From: Stappia sp. | GTDB lineage: Bacteria > Pseudomonadota > Alphaproteobacteria > Rhizobiales > Stappiaceae | DNA: 64,000 bases | Direction of reading: 5' to 3' | Assembly: GCA_002722295.1 (NCBI GenBank) | Contig: PBLF01000013.1 | Location: 47,943-111,942, forward strand | Shown here: piece after piece, positions 1 through 9,084 of the stretch | Layout of the letters: each line of letters begins with the position of its first letter | Position numbering within the stretch: the stretch's first letter is position 1 | The notes under the pieces: generated by a model | What the model was told of the DNA's origin: nothing | Databases searched by the model: none | What the model saw: only the letters and a program-made list of their open reading frames with translations | Position numbers and translations under genes: made by a program

Positions 1-864
1 GGACAGAACCCGCTCGATCCCGTGCTGCTTGGCGATGTGGGCGGCGAAGATGGCGCCGCCGGCCGGGCCGGACTCGAGCAGGCGAACGGGAAACTCGATC
101 GCGCTCTCGACGCTGATGATGCCGCCGCCCGAGTGGATCATGAAGACCGGGCAGGTGGTTCCCGCCTCCTTGAGACTGTCCGTGAGGCGACGCAGGTAGG
201 ACGCCATGAGCGGCTTCACATAGGCGTTGGCGCAGACCGTGTTGAAGCGCTGGAACTCGCGCATCTGCGGCGAGACTTCACAGGAGATGGAGACGAAAAG
301 GTCGGGCTTGCGGGCCAGCAGCGCATCGCGGACGCGCCGCTCGTGCGCACCGTTGACGTAGGAGTGGATCAGGCCGATCGCGATGCTCTCGAAGCCGGCC
401 TCGATGATCCGGTCGACCAGGGCGTCGAGCTCGTTGTCGTCGATCTCCTTGAGGATCTCGCCATGCGCGTCGATGCGCTCGTCGAGGACGAAACGCTCGT
501 CGCGCGGAACCAGCGGGGCCGGGAGCACGATGTCGAGGTCGTACTGCTCGAACCGGTTCTCGGTCCGCATCTCGATGACGTCCCTGAAGCCCTTCGTCGT
601 GATGAGGGCCGTGCGGGCGCCGCGCCGCTCGATCAGCGCGTTGGTGGCAAGCGTGGTGCCGTGAATGAGCGTGTCGATTTCGGAGAGCGCCACGCCGGCG
701 CATTCGGCGACGAGCCGGACACCGTCCACGATACCCTGTTCGGGCGCCGTGTAGTTGGTGAGCACCTTCGCGGAGTGCATGGTCTCGCCAACTTCCATGG
801 CAACGTCGGTGAAGGTTCCGCCGATGTCGGCCCCCACCCTGATCTGCTTGCCGTCCTTCGTCAT
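1..864 (-). CDS. Hydantoinase/oxoprolinase (HyuA-type) subunit, 3'-truncated by window edge
   Basis: Reading from the ATG at 864, the first 288 codons are open to the window edge, so only the N-terminal part is seen. The start MTKDGKQIRVGADIGGTFTD carries the ASKHA-type phosphate loop typical of HyuA and 5-oxoprolinase alpha subunits. Further on are LIHGTTLATNALIERRGA and TTKGFRDVIEM, both hallmarks of the family. These enzymes open cyclic amides (hydantoins, 5-oxoproline) with ATP, or carboxylate ketones in the acetone carboxylase branch, usually with a HyuB partner that would lie outside the window. The substrate cannot be fixed from the N-terminus alone. It follows the aldehyde dehydrogenase gene on the same strand after a 125-bp gap containing a palindrome. 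Confidence 0.85.
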   Translation of the reverse strand, partial: MTKDGKQIRVGADIGGTFTDVAMEVGETMHSAKVLTNYTAPEQGIVDGVRLVAECAGVALSEIDTLIHGTTLATNALIERRGARTALITTKGFRDVIEMRTENRFEQYDLDIVLPAPLVPRDERFVLDERIDAHGEILKEIDDNELDALVDRIIEAGFESIAIGLIHSYVNGAHERRVRDALLARKPDLFVSISCEVSPQMREFQRFNTVCANAYVKPLMASYLRRLTDSLKEAGTTCPVFMIHSGGGIISVESAIEFPVRLLESGPAGGAIFAAHIAKQHGIERVLS

Positions 865-928
865 GTTCGCCGGATCTCCCGCTTGCCTACGCCATCGCCG
901 GTCCCGTTCGGGACCGGCCACTATGTCA

Positions 929-941
929 GTTGTATGACAAC
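929..941. promoter_or_regulatory. Palindromic operator candidate upstream of hyuA-like gene
   Basis: GTTGTATGACAAC is a palindrome with 5-bp arms around ATG. It lies 65-77 bp upstream of the hyuA-like start. The 10-mer AGTTGTATGA (928-937) recurs in inverted orientation at 2574-2583, between the aldehyde dehydrogenase and kdgD. TTGTATGACAA-like sites resemble operators of the FCD branch of GntR regulators; assignment to such a regulator is inference, and none is encoded in the window. Confidence 0.4.
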
Positions 942-989
942 ATACTAGAGAGGAATGTCAAGAAGTATGATGTCCGATTCCTTCCCGGA

Positions 990-2510
990 TCAGTTCGCCG
1001 CCCGCGCGTCCTGCGGAAGCAGGTCCTCGGGCATGTTCTGATAGCAGACGGGCCGCAGGAAACGCCTGATGGCCAGTGAGCCGACGCTGGTCGCGCCGAA
1101 GTTCGTGGAGGCCGGATAGGGGCCGCCATGGACCATCGCGTCGCAGACTTCCACCCCGGTCGGATAGCCGTTGACGAGCAGGCGCCCGGCCTTGCGCTCT
1201 AGGACCGGGATCAGGTCCTTCGCCTGCTCATGATCGCCTGCGTCGAGTTGCAGCGTGCATGTCAGCTGGCCGCGCAGCCCTTCCGCCACAGCTTTCATCT
1301 CGTCCCGGGACGAGACCGTGACGACCAGTCCGAGCGGGCCGAACACCTCTTCCGCGAGATGCGGGTCGGCCAGGAACCGGCCGGCTTCCGTCCTGAGCAG
1401 GGCCGGGGCGGCCTCGCGGTCCTCGTTCGCGGCGGCGCGGCAGACAACCTTGCCGCCGGCGGCGGAGAGGTCGTCCACGCCCTTCCTGAAGGACGCGGCA
1501 ATGTCCGCCGTCAGCATGGCCTGCGGTGCCACCTGCGACAGGGCTTCGGCGGCTTCGGCGATGAATGTCTCCGCGACCGCGCCTTCCTGAAGCACGAGGA
1601 CGCCGGGATTGGTGCAGAACTGCCCGACACCCATCACGAGCGATGCCGCCCAGTCGCGGGCGATGGCGCTTCCGCGTGCGCGTTGTGCATCCTCGAGCAC
1701 GAAAACGGGATTGACCGAGCCGAGTTCGCCGAAGAAGGGGATGGGGGTCTCGCGCGCGGCGCAAAGGTCGAACAGAGCGCGCCCGCCACGCAGGCTTCCG
1801 GTGAAACCGATCGCCTGCACGAGCGGGTGGGTGACGAGCGCCTCGCCGGCGGCGCGGTCGGAGCTCTGGATGAAGCTGAAGACGCCGTCCGGCAGGCCGC
1901 ATGCGGCGCGGGCCTCGTTGATGGCCTCGGCCACCAGTTCTCCGGTCGCGGGATGGGCCGGGTGCCCTTTCACGACAACCGGGCAACCGGCGGCCAGGGC
2001 GGAGGCGGTGTCCCCGCCGGCCACGGAGAAGGCAAGCGGGAAGTTCGACGCGCCGAAGACGCCGACGGGTCCGATCGGGCGCATGCAAAGCCTGAGTTCG
2101 GGGCGCGGCGGCGTCCGCTCCGGAAGGGCCTCGTCGCGGCGCAGGTCGAGATAGGCGCCGTCCCTGATGTGGGCAGCGAACATGCGCAACTGGCCGGTCG
2201 TGCGGCCGCGCTCGCCCTCGACCCGGGCCTGTGGCAGGCCGGTCTCGCTCATGACAGTGGGCGTCAGATCGCCGGCGCGGGCCTCGATCGCGTCCGCGAT
2301 GGCCTCCAGAAAGGCGGCGCGCTGCTCGCGGCTGGACTGCCCGTAGCTTGCAAAGGCGGCTTCGGCGGCGCGCACGGCACTGTCGACCTCGTCCGCGCCC
2401 CCGTTGCAGAAGGAGTGGGCCGGGCCGGTCACGGGCCTGCTGTCGAATTGCTGGCTGCTGGCGGTTCGGCGGCCTGCGACAAGATGCTGGCCATGCGGAC
2501 GATACGTCAT
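990..2510 (-). CDS. Aldehyde dehydrogenase, 2-oxoglutarate semialdehyde dehydrogenase type
   Basis: A 506-residue NAD(P)-dependent aldehyde dehydrogenase. Catalytic Cys299 lies in VGQFCTNPG and the general base Glu262 in FFGELGSVNP; the Rossmann region contains GASNFPLAFSVAGGDTASAL. The FxELGxxNP form of the glutamate motif and the overall length match the class that oxidises 2,5-dioxopentanoate (2-oxoglutarate semialdehyde) to 2-oxoglutarate. It is divergent from kdgD, whose product makes exactly that semialdehyde from 5-dehydro-4-deoxy-D-glucarate, so together they would complete oxidation of glucarate, galactarate or uronate-derived acids. The two starts are 137 bp apart and probably share control. 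A related substrate such as 4,5-dioxovalerate cannot be excluded. Confidence 0.85.
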   Translation of the reverse strand: MTYRPHGQHLVAGRRTASSQQFDSRPVTGPAHSFCNGGADEVDSAVRAAEAAFASYGQSSREQRAAFLEAIADAIEARAGDLTPTVMSETGLPQARVEGERGRTTGQLRMFAAHIRDGAYLDLRRDEALPERTPPRPELRLCMRPIGPVGVFGASNFPLAFSVAGGDTASALAAGCPVVVKGHPAHPATGELVAEAINEARAACGLPDGVFSFIQSSDRAAGEALVTHPLVQAIGFTGSLRGGRALFDLCAARETPIPFFGELGSVNPVFVLEDAQRARGSAIARDWAASLVMGVGQFCTNPGVLVLQEGAVAETFIAEAAEALSQVAPQAMLTADIAASFRKGVDDLSAAGGKVVCRAAANEDREAAPALLRTEAGRFLADPHLAEEVFGPLGLVVTVSSRDEMKAVAEGLRGQLTCTLQLDAGDHEQAKDLIPVLERKAGRLLVNGYPTGVEVCDAMVHGGPYPASTNFGATSVGSLAIRRFLRPVCYQNMPEDLLPQDARAAN

Positions 2511-2573
2511 TTCAGGCGCTCCCTCGAATTGGGTTGGATCGCGATATGGGCAAACCCAACATAAAATAAGACA

Positions 2574-2587
2574 TCATACAACTGTTG
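2574..2587. promoter_or_regulatory. Operator candidate in the ALDH-kdgD divergent region
   Basis: TCATACAACT (2574-2583) is the reverse complement of the 10-mer at 928-937 upstream of the hyuA-like gene, and it overlaps the short palindrome CAACTGTTG (2579-2587). It lies 60-74 bp upstream of the kdgD start, a good position for a repressor site serving the two divergent genes. The repeat is seen directly; the regulator is not known. Confidence 0.35.
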
Positions 2588-2620
2588 ACTTTCATGTGAC
2601 GGCGAGTAGAACCTGATTGA

Positions 2621-3562
<942 letters not shown>

Positions 3563-3588
3563 TCCTCCCCTCAGATCGGCATGCCGAA

Positions 3589-3627
3589 GGCTCGCGGGAT
3601 ATCGAACGCCCGCGAGCCTTTTTTCTT
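3589..3627 (+). terminator. Rho-independent terminator after kdgD
   Basis: A perfect 10-bp stem, GGCTCGCGGG (3589-3598) and CCCGCGAGCC (3609-3618), with a 10-base loop is followed by TTTTTTCTT. It is 27 bases past the kdgD stop and separates kdgD from the convergent six-gene operon. Confidence 0.9.
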
Positions 3628-3672
3628 GCCCGTCGGCCGTCCCGCCGCCACGGGCGCCTTCGGCAAGCCGCA

Positions 3673-4482
3673 TCACGGAATGAGCGTGGCGGCCTGCCTG
3701 CTTTCCCTCATCATCAGCAGTGCGCCGGCGAGAAAGCCCACCGCCCCGAGGCAGAGCAGCACGTTCGCGGATGTCGCGATCCAGGCGGGCTCCGGTCCGC
3801 GCGGTATGTAGGCCAGAATGCCAGCGCCCATGAAGAAGATGCAGCCGAGCAGGTTCGCCGTCACGATCTGCCAGTCGAGGTCGGCCGGCTTCCAGGACCA
3901 CCAGCCGTGGCCAGCTTCCATGAAGGCCAGATAGCCGGACACGAGAAAAAGCACCGAGCCGACGAGGCCGGGAAGCCAGATCGTCAGATCGGCGAGATAC
4001 CATTGTGCCGGCGGATCGATCGCGTCGAAGGGGTTGAAGTTGAACATCACCGTTCCGGCGAACTGGGTGATCGTGCTGAGCCAGCCGACGTCGGACGGTT
4101 TCCAGCCGATGAGGCGAAGGCGCGTTCGTGTTTCGGGAGGTCCGCCGGTCATCTCGCCGGCATTGGCCGCCTGCAGGTTCTGCATGAAGCCGGCCGTGGT
4201 GAAGAAGATCGAGCCGGCGAAGAAGACGAGGGCGATTTCCCGGATCGTCAGGGGGCTGTCCACGACGGACAGCAGGCTTGCGACAATGAAGTGCAGCGAG
4301 CCCACGGCGAACAGAAGGCCGTTCCACCAGTTGTAGGCGGGCCGGTGCCAGAAGGGGATGCCCTTCTGGCGCGCGGAGCGCTGCAGGCCCTTGCGGTGCT
4401 GTCGTGCCCGCAGCACGATCCTGTGCCCGTCGCGCAAGAGGCAGCGCATCGTGATGAAGGGCCTTGGGCCTCTGGCGTCCAT
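3673..4482 (-). CDS. Multi-pass membrane protein of unknown function, last gene of the gadB operon
   Basis: 269 residues from the ATG at 4482. There are about six hydrophobic segments, including LLFAVGSLHFIVASLLSVV, EIALVFFAGSIFFTTAGF, LPGLVGSVLFLVSGYLAFME, LLGCIFFMGAGILAYIP and a final VLLCLGAVGFLAGALLMM. Repeated G-S-x-x-F patterns within the helices resemble YrhK-like membrane modules, but I do not recognise the family with certainty. It lies 73 bp downstream of glutamate decarboxylase and ends the operon, so it could be a small exporter or a channel-associated protein. It is too short and lacks the signature of a GadC-type glutamate/GABA antiporter. Reading further upstream to 4761 would overlap gadB and is not favoured. 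Confidence 0.7.
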   Translation of the reverse strand: MDARGPRPFITMRCLLRDGHRIVLRARQHRKGLQRSARQKGIPFWHRPAYNWWNGLLFAVGSLHFIVASLLSVVDSPLTIREIALVFFAGSIFFTTAGFMQNLQAANAGEMTGGPPETRTRLRLIGWKPSDVGWLSTITQFAGTVMFNFNPFDAIDPPAQWYLADLTIWLPGLVGSVLFLVSGYLAFMEAGHGWWSWKPADLDWQIVTANLLGCIFFMGAGILAYIPRGPEPAWIATSANVLLCLGAVGFLAGALLMMRESRQAATLIP

Positions 4483-4555
4483 TCTCGTATCCGTGTTCCC
4501 GCCGAAGGCGGATGTCGTCCGCCTTCGGGGCCGTTTGTCACCGTAGACGGCGTGG

Positions 4556-5935
4556 TCAGTGGTGGAAGCCCGACGCGTCGTCCTCGCCGAGCGGTGTCTT
4601 GCGCGGGTGGGCATCCACATGGGCCAGCGCGGAGCGGATATCCTCCAGCAGCATTGCGCAAAGGTCCCGGCTGACGCCGTTGCGCACGAGAATGCGCTGG
4701 ACCGCCTGGTCCTCGCAATGCGCCGGCAGGGTGTAGGCGGGCACCTGCCAGCCGCGCACACGCAGCCGGTCGGCGAGGTCGAACAGGGTGAACCCGGTCT
4801 CCAGCCCTTCCTTCAGCTTCCATGACACGGCGGGAATGCCCCGGCTCCGGTCTCCGTCGAAGACGATCTCGAAGGGACCCATGGCGGCGAGTTCACGCGC
4901 AAGATACGCGGCGCTGTCGTAGCAGGCTCCGTGGACCTTGGCGTAGCCCTCCCGGCCGAGACGCAGGAAGTTGTAGTACTGGCAGACGATCTGCCCGCCC
5001 GGGCGGGAGAAGTTGAGGGCGATGTCCTTCATGTCGCCGCCAAGATAGTTCACCCAGAAAACCATCTCCTCGGGCAGGTCGCTCTCCTCGCGCCACATGA
5101 CCCAGCCCACGCCGAGCGGGGCGAGGCCGAACTTGTGTCCCGACGCATTGATCGAGCGCACGCGCGGCAACCGGAAGTCCCATTCCAGTTCGGGCGCGCA
5201 GAAGGGGGCGAGAAATCCGCCGCTGGCGCCATCCACGTGGATGGGAATGTCGAGGCCGGTCTCGCGTTCCAGCGCGTCGAGTGCGTCGCTGACCGCCTTC
5301 ACCGGCTCGAACTCGCCGGTAAAGGTCACGCCGAGTGTCGGCACCACGCCGATCGTGTTCTCGTCGCACAGCTTCAGCACCTCCTCGGGCGTCATCAGCA
5401 GGCGGCCGTTCTCCATGGGGATCTCGCGGTGCTCCACGTCCCAGTACCGGGTGAACTTGTGCCAGCACACCTGCACGGGGCCGGTGACGAGGTTGGGCTT
5501 GTCGGTCGGCTTGCCCTGCGCCTTGCGCCGTGTCTCCCAGCGCCGCTTCATGGCCAGGCCGCCAAGCATGGCCGCCTCGCTCGAGCCGGTGGTCGAACAG
5601 CCGGTCGCAGGGCCTTCCGGTGCGTTCCAGAGATCGGCGAGCATCCGTACGCAGCGTGCCTCGATCTCGGCGGTCTGCGGATATTCGTCCTTGTCGATCA
5701 TGTTCTTGTCGATGCAGGCATCCATCAGGTCGTGGATTTCCGGCTCTTCCCAGGTCTGGCAGAAGGTGGCCAGGTTCTGGCGGGAATTTCCGTCCAGCAT
5801 CAGTTCGTCGCGCACCGCCATGTAGATCCGGCGCGGGTTCTCCTCGCGGCCGGGGAAATGCGATTTCGGCAGCGCGCTCGCCAGTGCCCTCGCACCGTAG
5901 ATCTCGTCATCGGGCTTGTCGGTCTTGCGGCTCAT
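4556..5935 (-). CDS. gadB: Glutamate decarboxylase
   Basis: PLP enzyme of group II decarboxylases, 459 residues from the ATG at 5935; a TTG at 5953 would add six residues but lacks the well-placed ACGGAGC ribosome site. The cofactor lysine is Lys268 in [31 protein letters not shown] supplies the Asp that contacts the pyridine nitrogen, and [16 protein letters not shown] contacts the phosphate. It converts glutamate to GABA and consumes a proton. The C-terminus ends in GFHH; in E. coli GadB a C-terminal histidine closes the active site at neutral pH, so pH control is possible here too. No gadC-like antiporter is adjacent. The neighbours are an Ntn hydrolase and a glutamate-receptor-like channel. 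Confidence 0.95.
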   Translation of the reverse strand: MSRKTDKPDDEIYGARALASALPKSHFPGREENPRRIYMAVRDELMLDGNSRQNLATFCQTWEEPEIHDLMDACIDKNMIDKDEYPQTAEIEARCVRMLADLWNAPEGPATGCSTTGSSEAAMLGGLAMKRRWETRRKAQGKPTDKPNLVTGPVQVCWHKFTRYWDVEHREIPMENGRLLMTPEEVLKLCDENTIGVVPTLGVTFTGEFEPVKAVSDALDALERETGLDIPIHVDGASGGFLAPFCAPELEWDFRLPRVRSINASGHKFGLAPLGVGWVMWREESDLPEEMVFWVNYLGGDMKDIALNFSRPGGQIVCQYYNFLRLGREGYAKVHGACYDSAAYLARELAAMGPFEIVFDGDRSRGIPAVSWKLKEGLETGFTLFDLADRLRVRGWQVPAYTLPAHCEDQAVQRILVRNGVSRDLCAMLLEDIRSALAHVDAHPRKTPLGEDDASGFHH

Positions 5936-5983
5936 CGGAAGGCTCCGTTTCAAGTGCGGAAAGAGGATTTGCTCTGTGGTGCC

Positions 5984-7099
5984 TCAGGCCGGGCGGGCCT
6001 GCCTGAGAGCATCTGTCGCGTCGCCCGAAAGGGTGTCGAGGCGCTCCAGCGGCAGGACCAGCGGCGTGGTCGTGGCCGCGAGATCGCGGAGGTCGAAGCT
6101 GGCGTAGTTGAGGCTTCGGTAGGTGCGCAGGTGAAAGCGCCTGCGATCGAGATCCGAAAGGTTGGTCCAGCAGGTGTATTCGGTCGCGGGGCCATCGCCC
6201 GCGCCGTCGGAAAGTCCCGCGACCTCCAGATGACCGGCGCCGGCACCGGCGGGCGTCACCGAGGCTCCGCGTGGCCGGTCAAAGGTGTTCATCACGTGGG
6301 AAAGCGTGAGCACCGCCATGTCCGGCGTCGCCGCCTTCTCGGTGAACTGGGCGTAGTAGGCCGCGCGCACGAAGCGGCCGACCGAAGTGCTTGAGGACGG
6401 CAGACCGGCCGTGGCGATGCCGGAATCCGGCTGAACGGCCTTGTAGCCGCCGAAGGTCGCGCTGGAGGCGTCCACATTGGTGAGGAAGGTGTAGTTGTTC
6501 AGGTTGGTGAGATGCCAGGGGAAGTCGGGACCATTGGTCATCACCCCGACCGGGTTGTCGTGGAGCGACATCCTGCCGTTGTTGAACTCGATCACGAGCG
6601 AGGCGCCGCCCGCGTCGTGCGCCACGTAGTGGAAGGGGGACTCGACCCCGCCGAGCAGGGCGAGGGCCTCGAGCAGCACGGGCTGCTCCTGCAGCGCGGC
6701 CTTCACCTCCGCAACGCTTGCGAACAGGCCGAGCGTCCAGGATCCGAGATCGGAGGCGGAGAGCACGGCCTGCGTCGCCGCGACCGCCTGCCGGGGGCCT
6801 CCGGCCGCCGGATAGGACAGCAGGCTGAAGGTCAGGCCCTGGTCGTTCAGTCCCTCGAGAACCTTGAAGTCCGACAGCCCGAGCGGCGCGTCGGGCGTCC
6901 GCATGCGCCCCGGCATGGTCACGGCCAGGAATGCGTGCCGGCTCGTGTAGTCCAGCTCCGCGTGGCCCTCGGCGTGCGAGGAGAAGGACTGGCCCGCCGG
7001 ACAATAGGCGAGCTGGTACGGCAGGTCGGACGTCAGTTCCAGTGTCCGGCCGAAGTAGGCCCTGTCCGCGGCATCGCGGTAGACGAGTGAAGTGCACAT
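5984..7099 (-). CDS. Linear-amide C-N hydrolase (choloylglycine hydrolase/penicillin V acylase family)
   Basis: 371-residue Ntn-type hydrolase. Removal of Met1 would expose the catalytic Cys2 (MCTSLVYR), and Arg18 in FGRTLEL matches the conserved active-site arginine; LVIEFNNGRMSLHDNPVGVMTNGPDFPWHLTNLNNY contains the family's NPVGVMTN-type loop, quoted here as NPVGVMTNGPDF. Members cleave conjugated bile salts, penicillin V or N-acyl-homoserine lactones. No signal peptide is seen, so a cytoplasmic location is likely, although periplasmic members exist. It is 64 bp downstream of the channel gene and 48 bp upstream of gadB. In this setting it may release an amino acid, perhaps glutamate, from an N-acyl conjugate; that is inference. 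Confidence 0.85.
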   Translation of the reverse strand: MCTSLVYRDAADRAYFGRTLELTSDLPYQLAYCPAGQSFSSHAEGHAELDYTSRHAFLAVTMPGRMRTPDAPLGLSDFKVLEGLNDQGLTFSLLSYPAAGGPRQAVAATQAVLSASDLGSWTLGLFASVAEVKAALQEQPVLLEALALLGGVESPFHYVAHDAGGASLVIEFNNGRMSLHDNPVGVMTNGPDFPWHLTNLNNYTFLTNVDASSATFGGYKAVQPDSGIATAGLPSSSTSVGRFVRAAYYAQFTEKAATPDMAVLTLSHVMNTFDRPRGASVTPAGAGAGHLEVAGLSDGAGDGPATEYTCWTNLSDLDRRRFHLRTYRSLNYASFDLRDLAATTTPLVLPLERLDTLSGDATDALRQARPA

Positions 7100-7163
7100 G
7101 CGCTCGGGGTCCCTTGCAGACTGCGTTCGTTGGATGACGGATCGCCGCTGGTGCCGCCTCTCG

Positions 7164-8276
7164 TCAGGGGTTGAGGCCGAAGTACTCCGCTGCGATATCC
7201 CGGACGGTCCCGTCCTCGCGCGCGCCGACGATCTCGATGGTCATGGGTTTGCGGATCGGGCTTCCCGGTGGCAGGCCGAACCCGTACTTGTCGGGGTTGA
7301 AGATTGCCCCGACCACCTTCAGCGGCATGTCGGGGTTCACATGTGCGTGGTATTCGAGCACGGGCTTGTCGCCGATGACGGCCTGGACGTCTCCCTCCAC
7401 CAGGGCCCGGGCGGAACGGGTTATGTTCGGGTAGGCGATGACGGTGAGACCGGCTGCTTGCGCATAGTCTTCCGCCGTGCTGCCCTCCGTGACGCCGATC
7501 GTGAGGCCGGGCAGGTCGGCGACGCTGCGGATTTGTCCCTTGAAGGCCAGTGTCGTCATCACGCTCGTGACCGAGGAAGTGACGAAGGCCACGACCACGA
7601 TCCCGAAGACCAGCCACAGGCCCTGCCAGACACGGCCCACCCAGCCGAACAGGTTCTTCCTGCTGGGTGGTTTGCCGGACGTCGCGATGGTCATCACCAG
7701 GTAGAAGCTCTCGGCGAGGCCGTCGCGCCAGCGTTTCGGGAAGTTCTTGTCGAAACGCCGGTCGAAGATCGTGAAGCCGATGGATGCCACGATTATGATG
7801 AGCGCGAGCCAGCCGTAGGCCGCTATGAAACCGGAATCATAGAGCCCCTCGATCAGGTTCCAGAAGCTGGTGCCGCCGTTCTCGTTGACCATGATCCGAA
7901 GTCCGGAGTCGAACCAGGGCTGGGTGAATTCGATCCGGGTCGCGCGGGCCTCGGTGATCGTCAGATTGGTCACCGCGACATCGATCTGCGACGCGGCGGC
8001 CGCGTCGATCATCTGGCGGACCGTGTCGAACTCCTTGTAGGAATAGGTGAGATTGAGTTCGCCGGCGATGAACTCCCACAGCCGGATCGCCATGCCCGTA
8101 TACCCTTCCTCCTGCTTGATCACGAAGGGAGGGCTTTCATGGACACCGATGACCAGCCCTGTGGCCTCGGTCTGCTCCCGCGCCTCCTGGGCGAGGAGCG
8201 GCGTTCCGGCGATCGAGAGGAAAAGGGCGAGGACGAGTGTCGCGAGAGTGCGCGACCGGTTTGAGATCTGATCCAT
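7164..8276 (-). CDS. Ionotropic-glutamate-receptor-like ligand-gated ion channel (GluR0 type)
   Basis: 370 residues in the order signal peptide (1-30), ligand-binding half S1 (about 40-140), membrane helix (about 149-171), re-entrant pore loop (about 187-206), second helix (about 214-240) and ligand-binding half S2 (about 245-355). S1 carries TEARATRIEFTQP, whose second Arg matches the residue that binds the amino-acid carboxylate. S2 carries VQAVIGDKPVLEY, whose Asp matches the amine-binding acid. FVTSSVTSVMTT resembles the iGluR gating motif. The filter segment reads MTIATSGKPPSR, not the GYGD of potassium-type GluR0. It would sit in the inner membrane and sense a periplasmic amino acid. 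It lies 23 bp after the beta-barrel gene in the same operon. Confidence 0.88.
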   Translation of the reverse strand: MDQISNRSRTLATLVLALFLSIAGTPLLAQEAREQTEATGLVIGVHESPPFVIKQEEGYTGMAIRLWEFIAGELNLTYSYKEFDTVRQMIDAAAASQIDVAVTNLTITEARATRIEFTQPWFDSGLRIMVNENGGTSFWNLIEGLYDSGFIAAYGWLALIIIVASIGFTIFDRRFDKNFPKRWRDGLAESFYLVMTIATSGKPPSRKNLFGWVGRVWQGLWLVFGIVVVAFVTSSVTSVMTTLAFKGQIRSVADLPGLTIGVTEGSTAEDYAQAAGLTVIAYPNITRSARALVEGDVQAVIGDKPVLEYHAHVNPDMPLKVVGAIFNPDKYGFGLPPGSPIRKPMTIEIVGAREDGTVRDIAAEYFGLNP

Positions 8277-8299
8277 CTGAGGGTCCCTTCCGGCTCGGG

Positions 8300-9082
8300 T
8301 CAGAAGCGATAGGTCAGGCCGAGCACGGGGCCGCCCAGTTCAGTGTCGAACACGTGGCCGCCCTTCCTGTAGTCGGTCTTGAGATACTTGTAGCCGGCGG
8401 ACACCGAGAGGCTGTCGCTCAGCGTGTAATTGGCGGTGGCAAGGGCGGAGAATGTCGAGCGCGCTCCCGCGCCGAACCCGCCCGCGTCGGCCTGTGCCTG
8501 CAGTGACAGCTTGTCGCCGAGGCGCAGGAACGCGCGGGCGCCGATCACGGGATCCACCCAGCCGAAGTTCTCGCCATAGGATCCGCTGGCCGGACCGGCC
8601 TGGATGTCGAATGTGTTGGAGATCCACCAGATGCGCGCGCCGCCGAGAACGTCGAGGGTAAAGCGGTTCTGGCTGACGAAACGGTAACCGGCCTGCAGGG
8701 TCGAGGTGAACTGGCGGGTGTCGGTGGAGGCATCGACGAAGCCGACGAAGGGCACGCCGCTCACCCGCTTGCTGTCCGTCGTCGACACATACATCAGGTC
8801 GCCGGAAAACACGTATCGGCCGCGTCTCGCCCAGATATTGACGACCCCGCCGAAATCGAGATCGCCGAGAACGTCGCCGAAACTCTTCTCGACATGGATG
8901 GGCGGCAGGCGTCGCACGGGGGCGATCTCGCCCGAAAGCCCGGTTGCCCAGAGATAGGGAGTGACCTGGACGGCCCAATCGCGTGTCTGTCCGGCCTGCG
9001 CGGGGCCGGTCTCCCCGGCCAGTGCTGCCGGTGTCCATGCCAACGCGGATGCAAGCGCCAGAGCAGCCATGAAACGCGCCAC
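8300..9082 (-). CDS. Putative outer-membrane beta-barrel protein
   Basis: 260 residues with a clear signal peptide cut near ALAGET (about residue 23). The remainder is rich in alternating hydrophobic/polar strands and aromatic residues, for example VQVTPYLWATGLSGE and YVFSGDLMYVSTT, and it ends in GLTYRF, a C-terminal phenylalanine as in barrel-assembly substrates. I do not recognise a named family. The length fits an 8- to 12-strand barrel. The start is 2 bp from the stop of the amidohydrolase gene, so translation is probably coupled. A role in letting an operon substrate cross the outer membrane would make sense but is inferred. Confidence 0.75.
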   Translation of the reverse strand: MARFMAALALASALAWTPAALAGETGPAQAGQTRDWAVQVTPYLWATGLSGEIAPVRRLPPIHVEKSFGDVLGDLDFGGVVNIWARRGRYVFSGDLMYVSTTDSKRVSGVPFVGFVDASTDTRQFTSTLQAGYRFVSQNRFTLDVLGGARIWWISNTFDIQAGPASGSYGENFGWVDPVIGARAFLRLGDKLSLQAQADAGGFGAGARSTFSALATANYTLSDSLSVSAGYKYLKTDYRKGGHVFDTELGGPVLGLTYRF

Positions 9083-9084
9083 GG

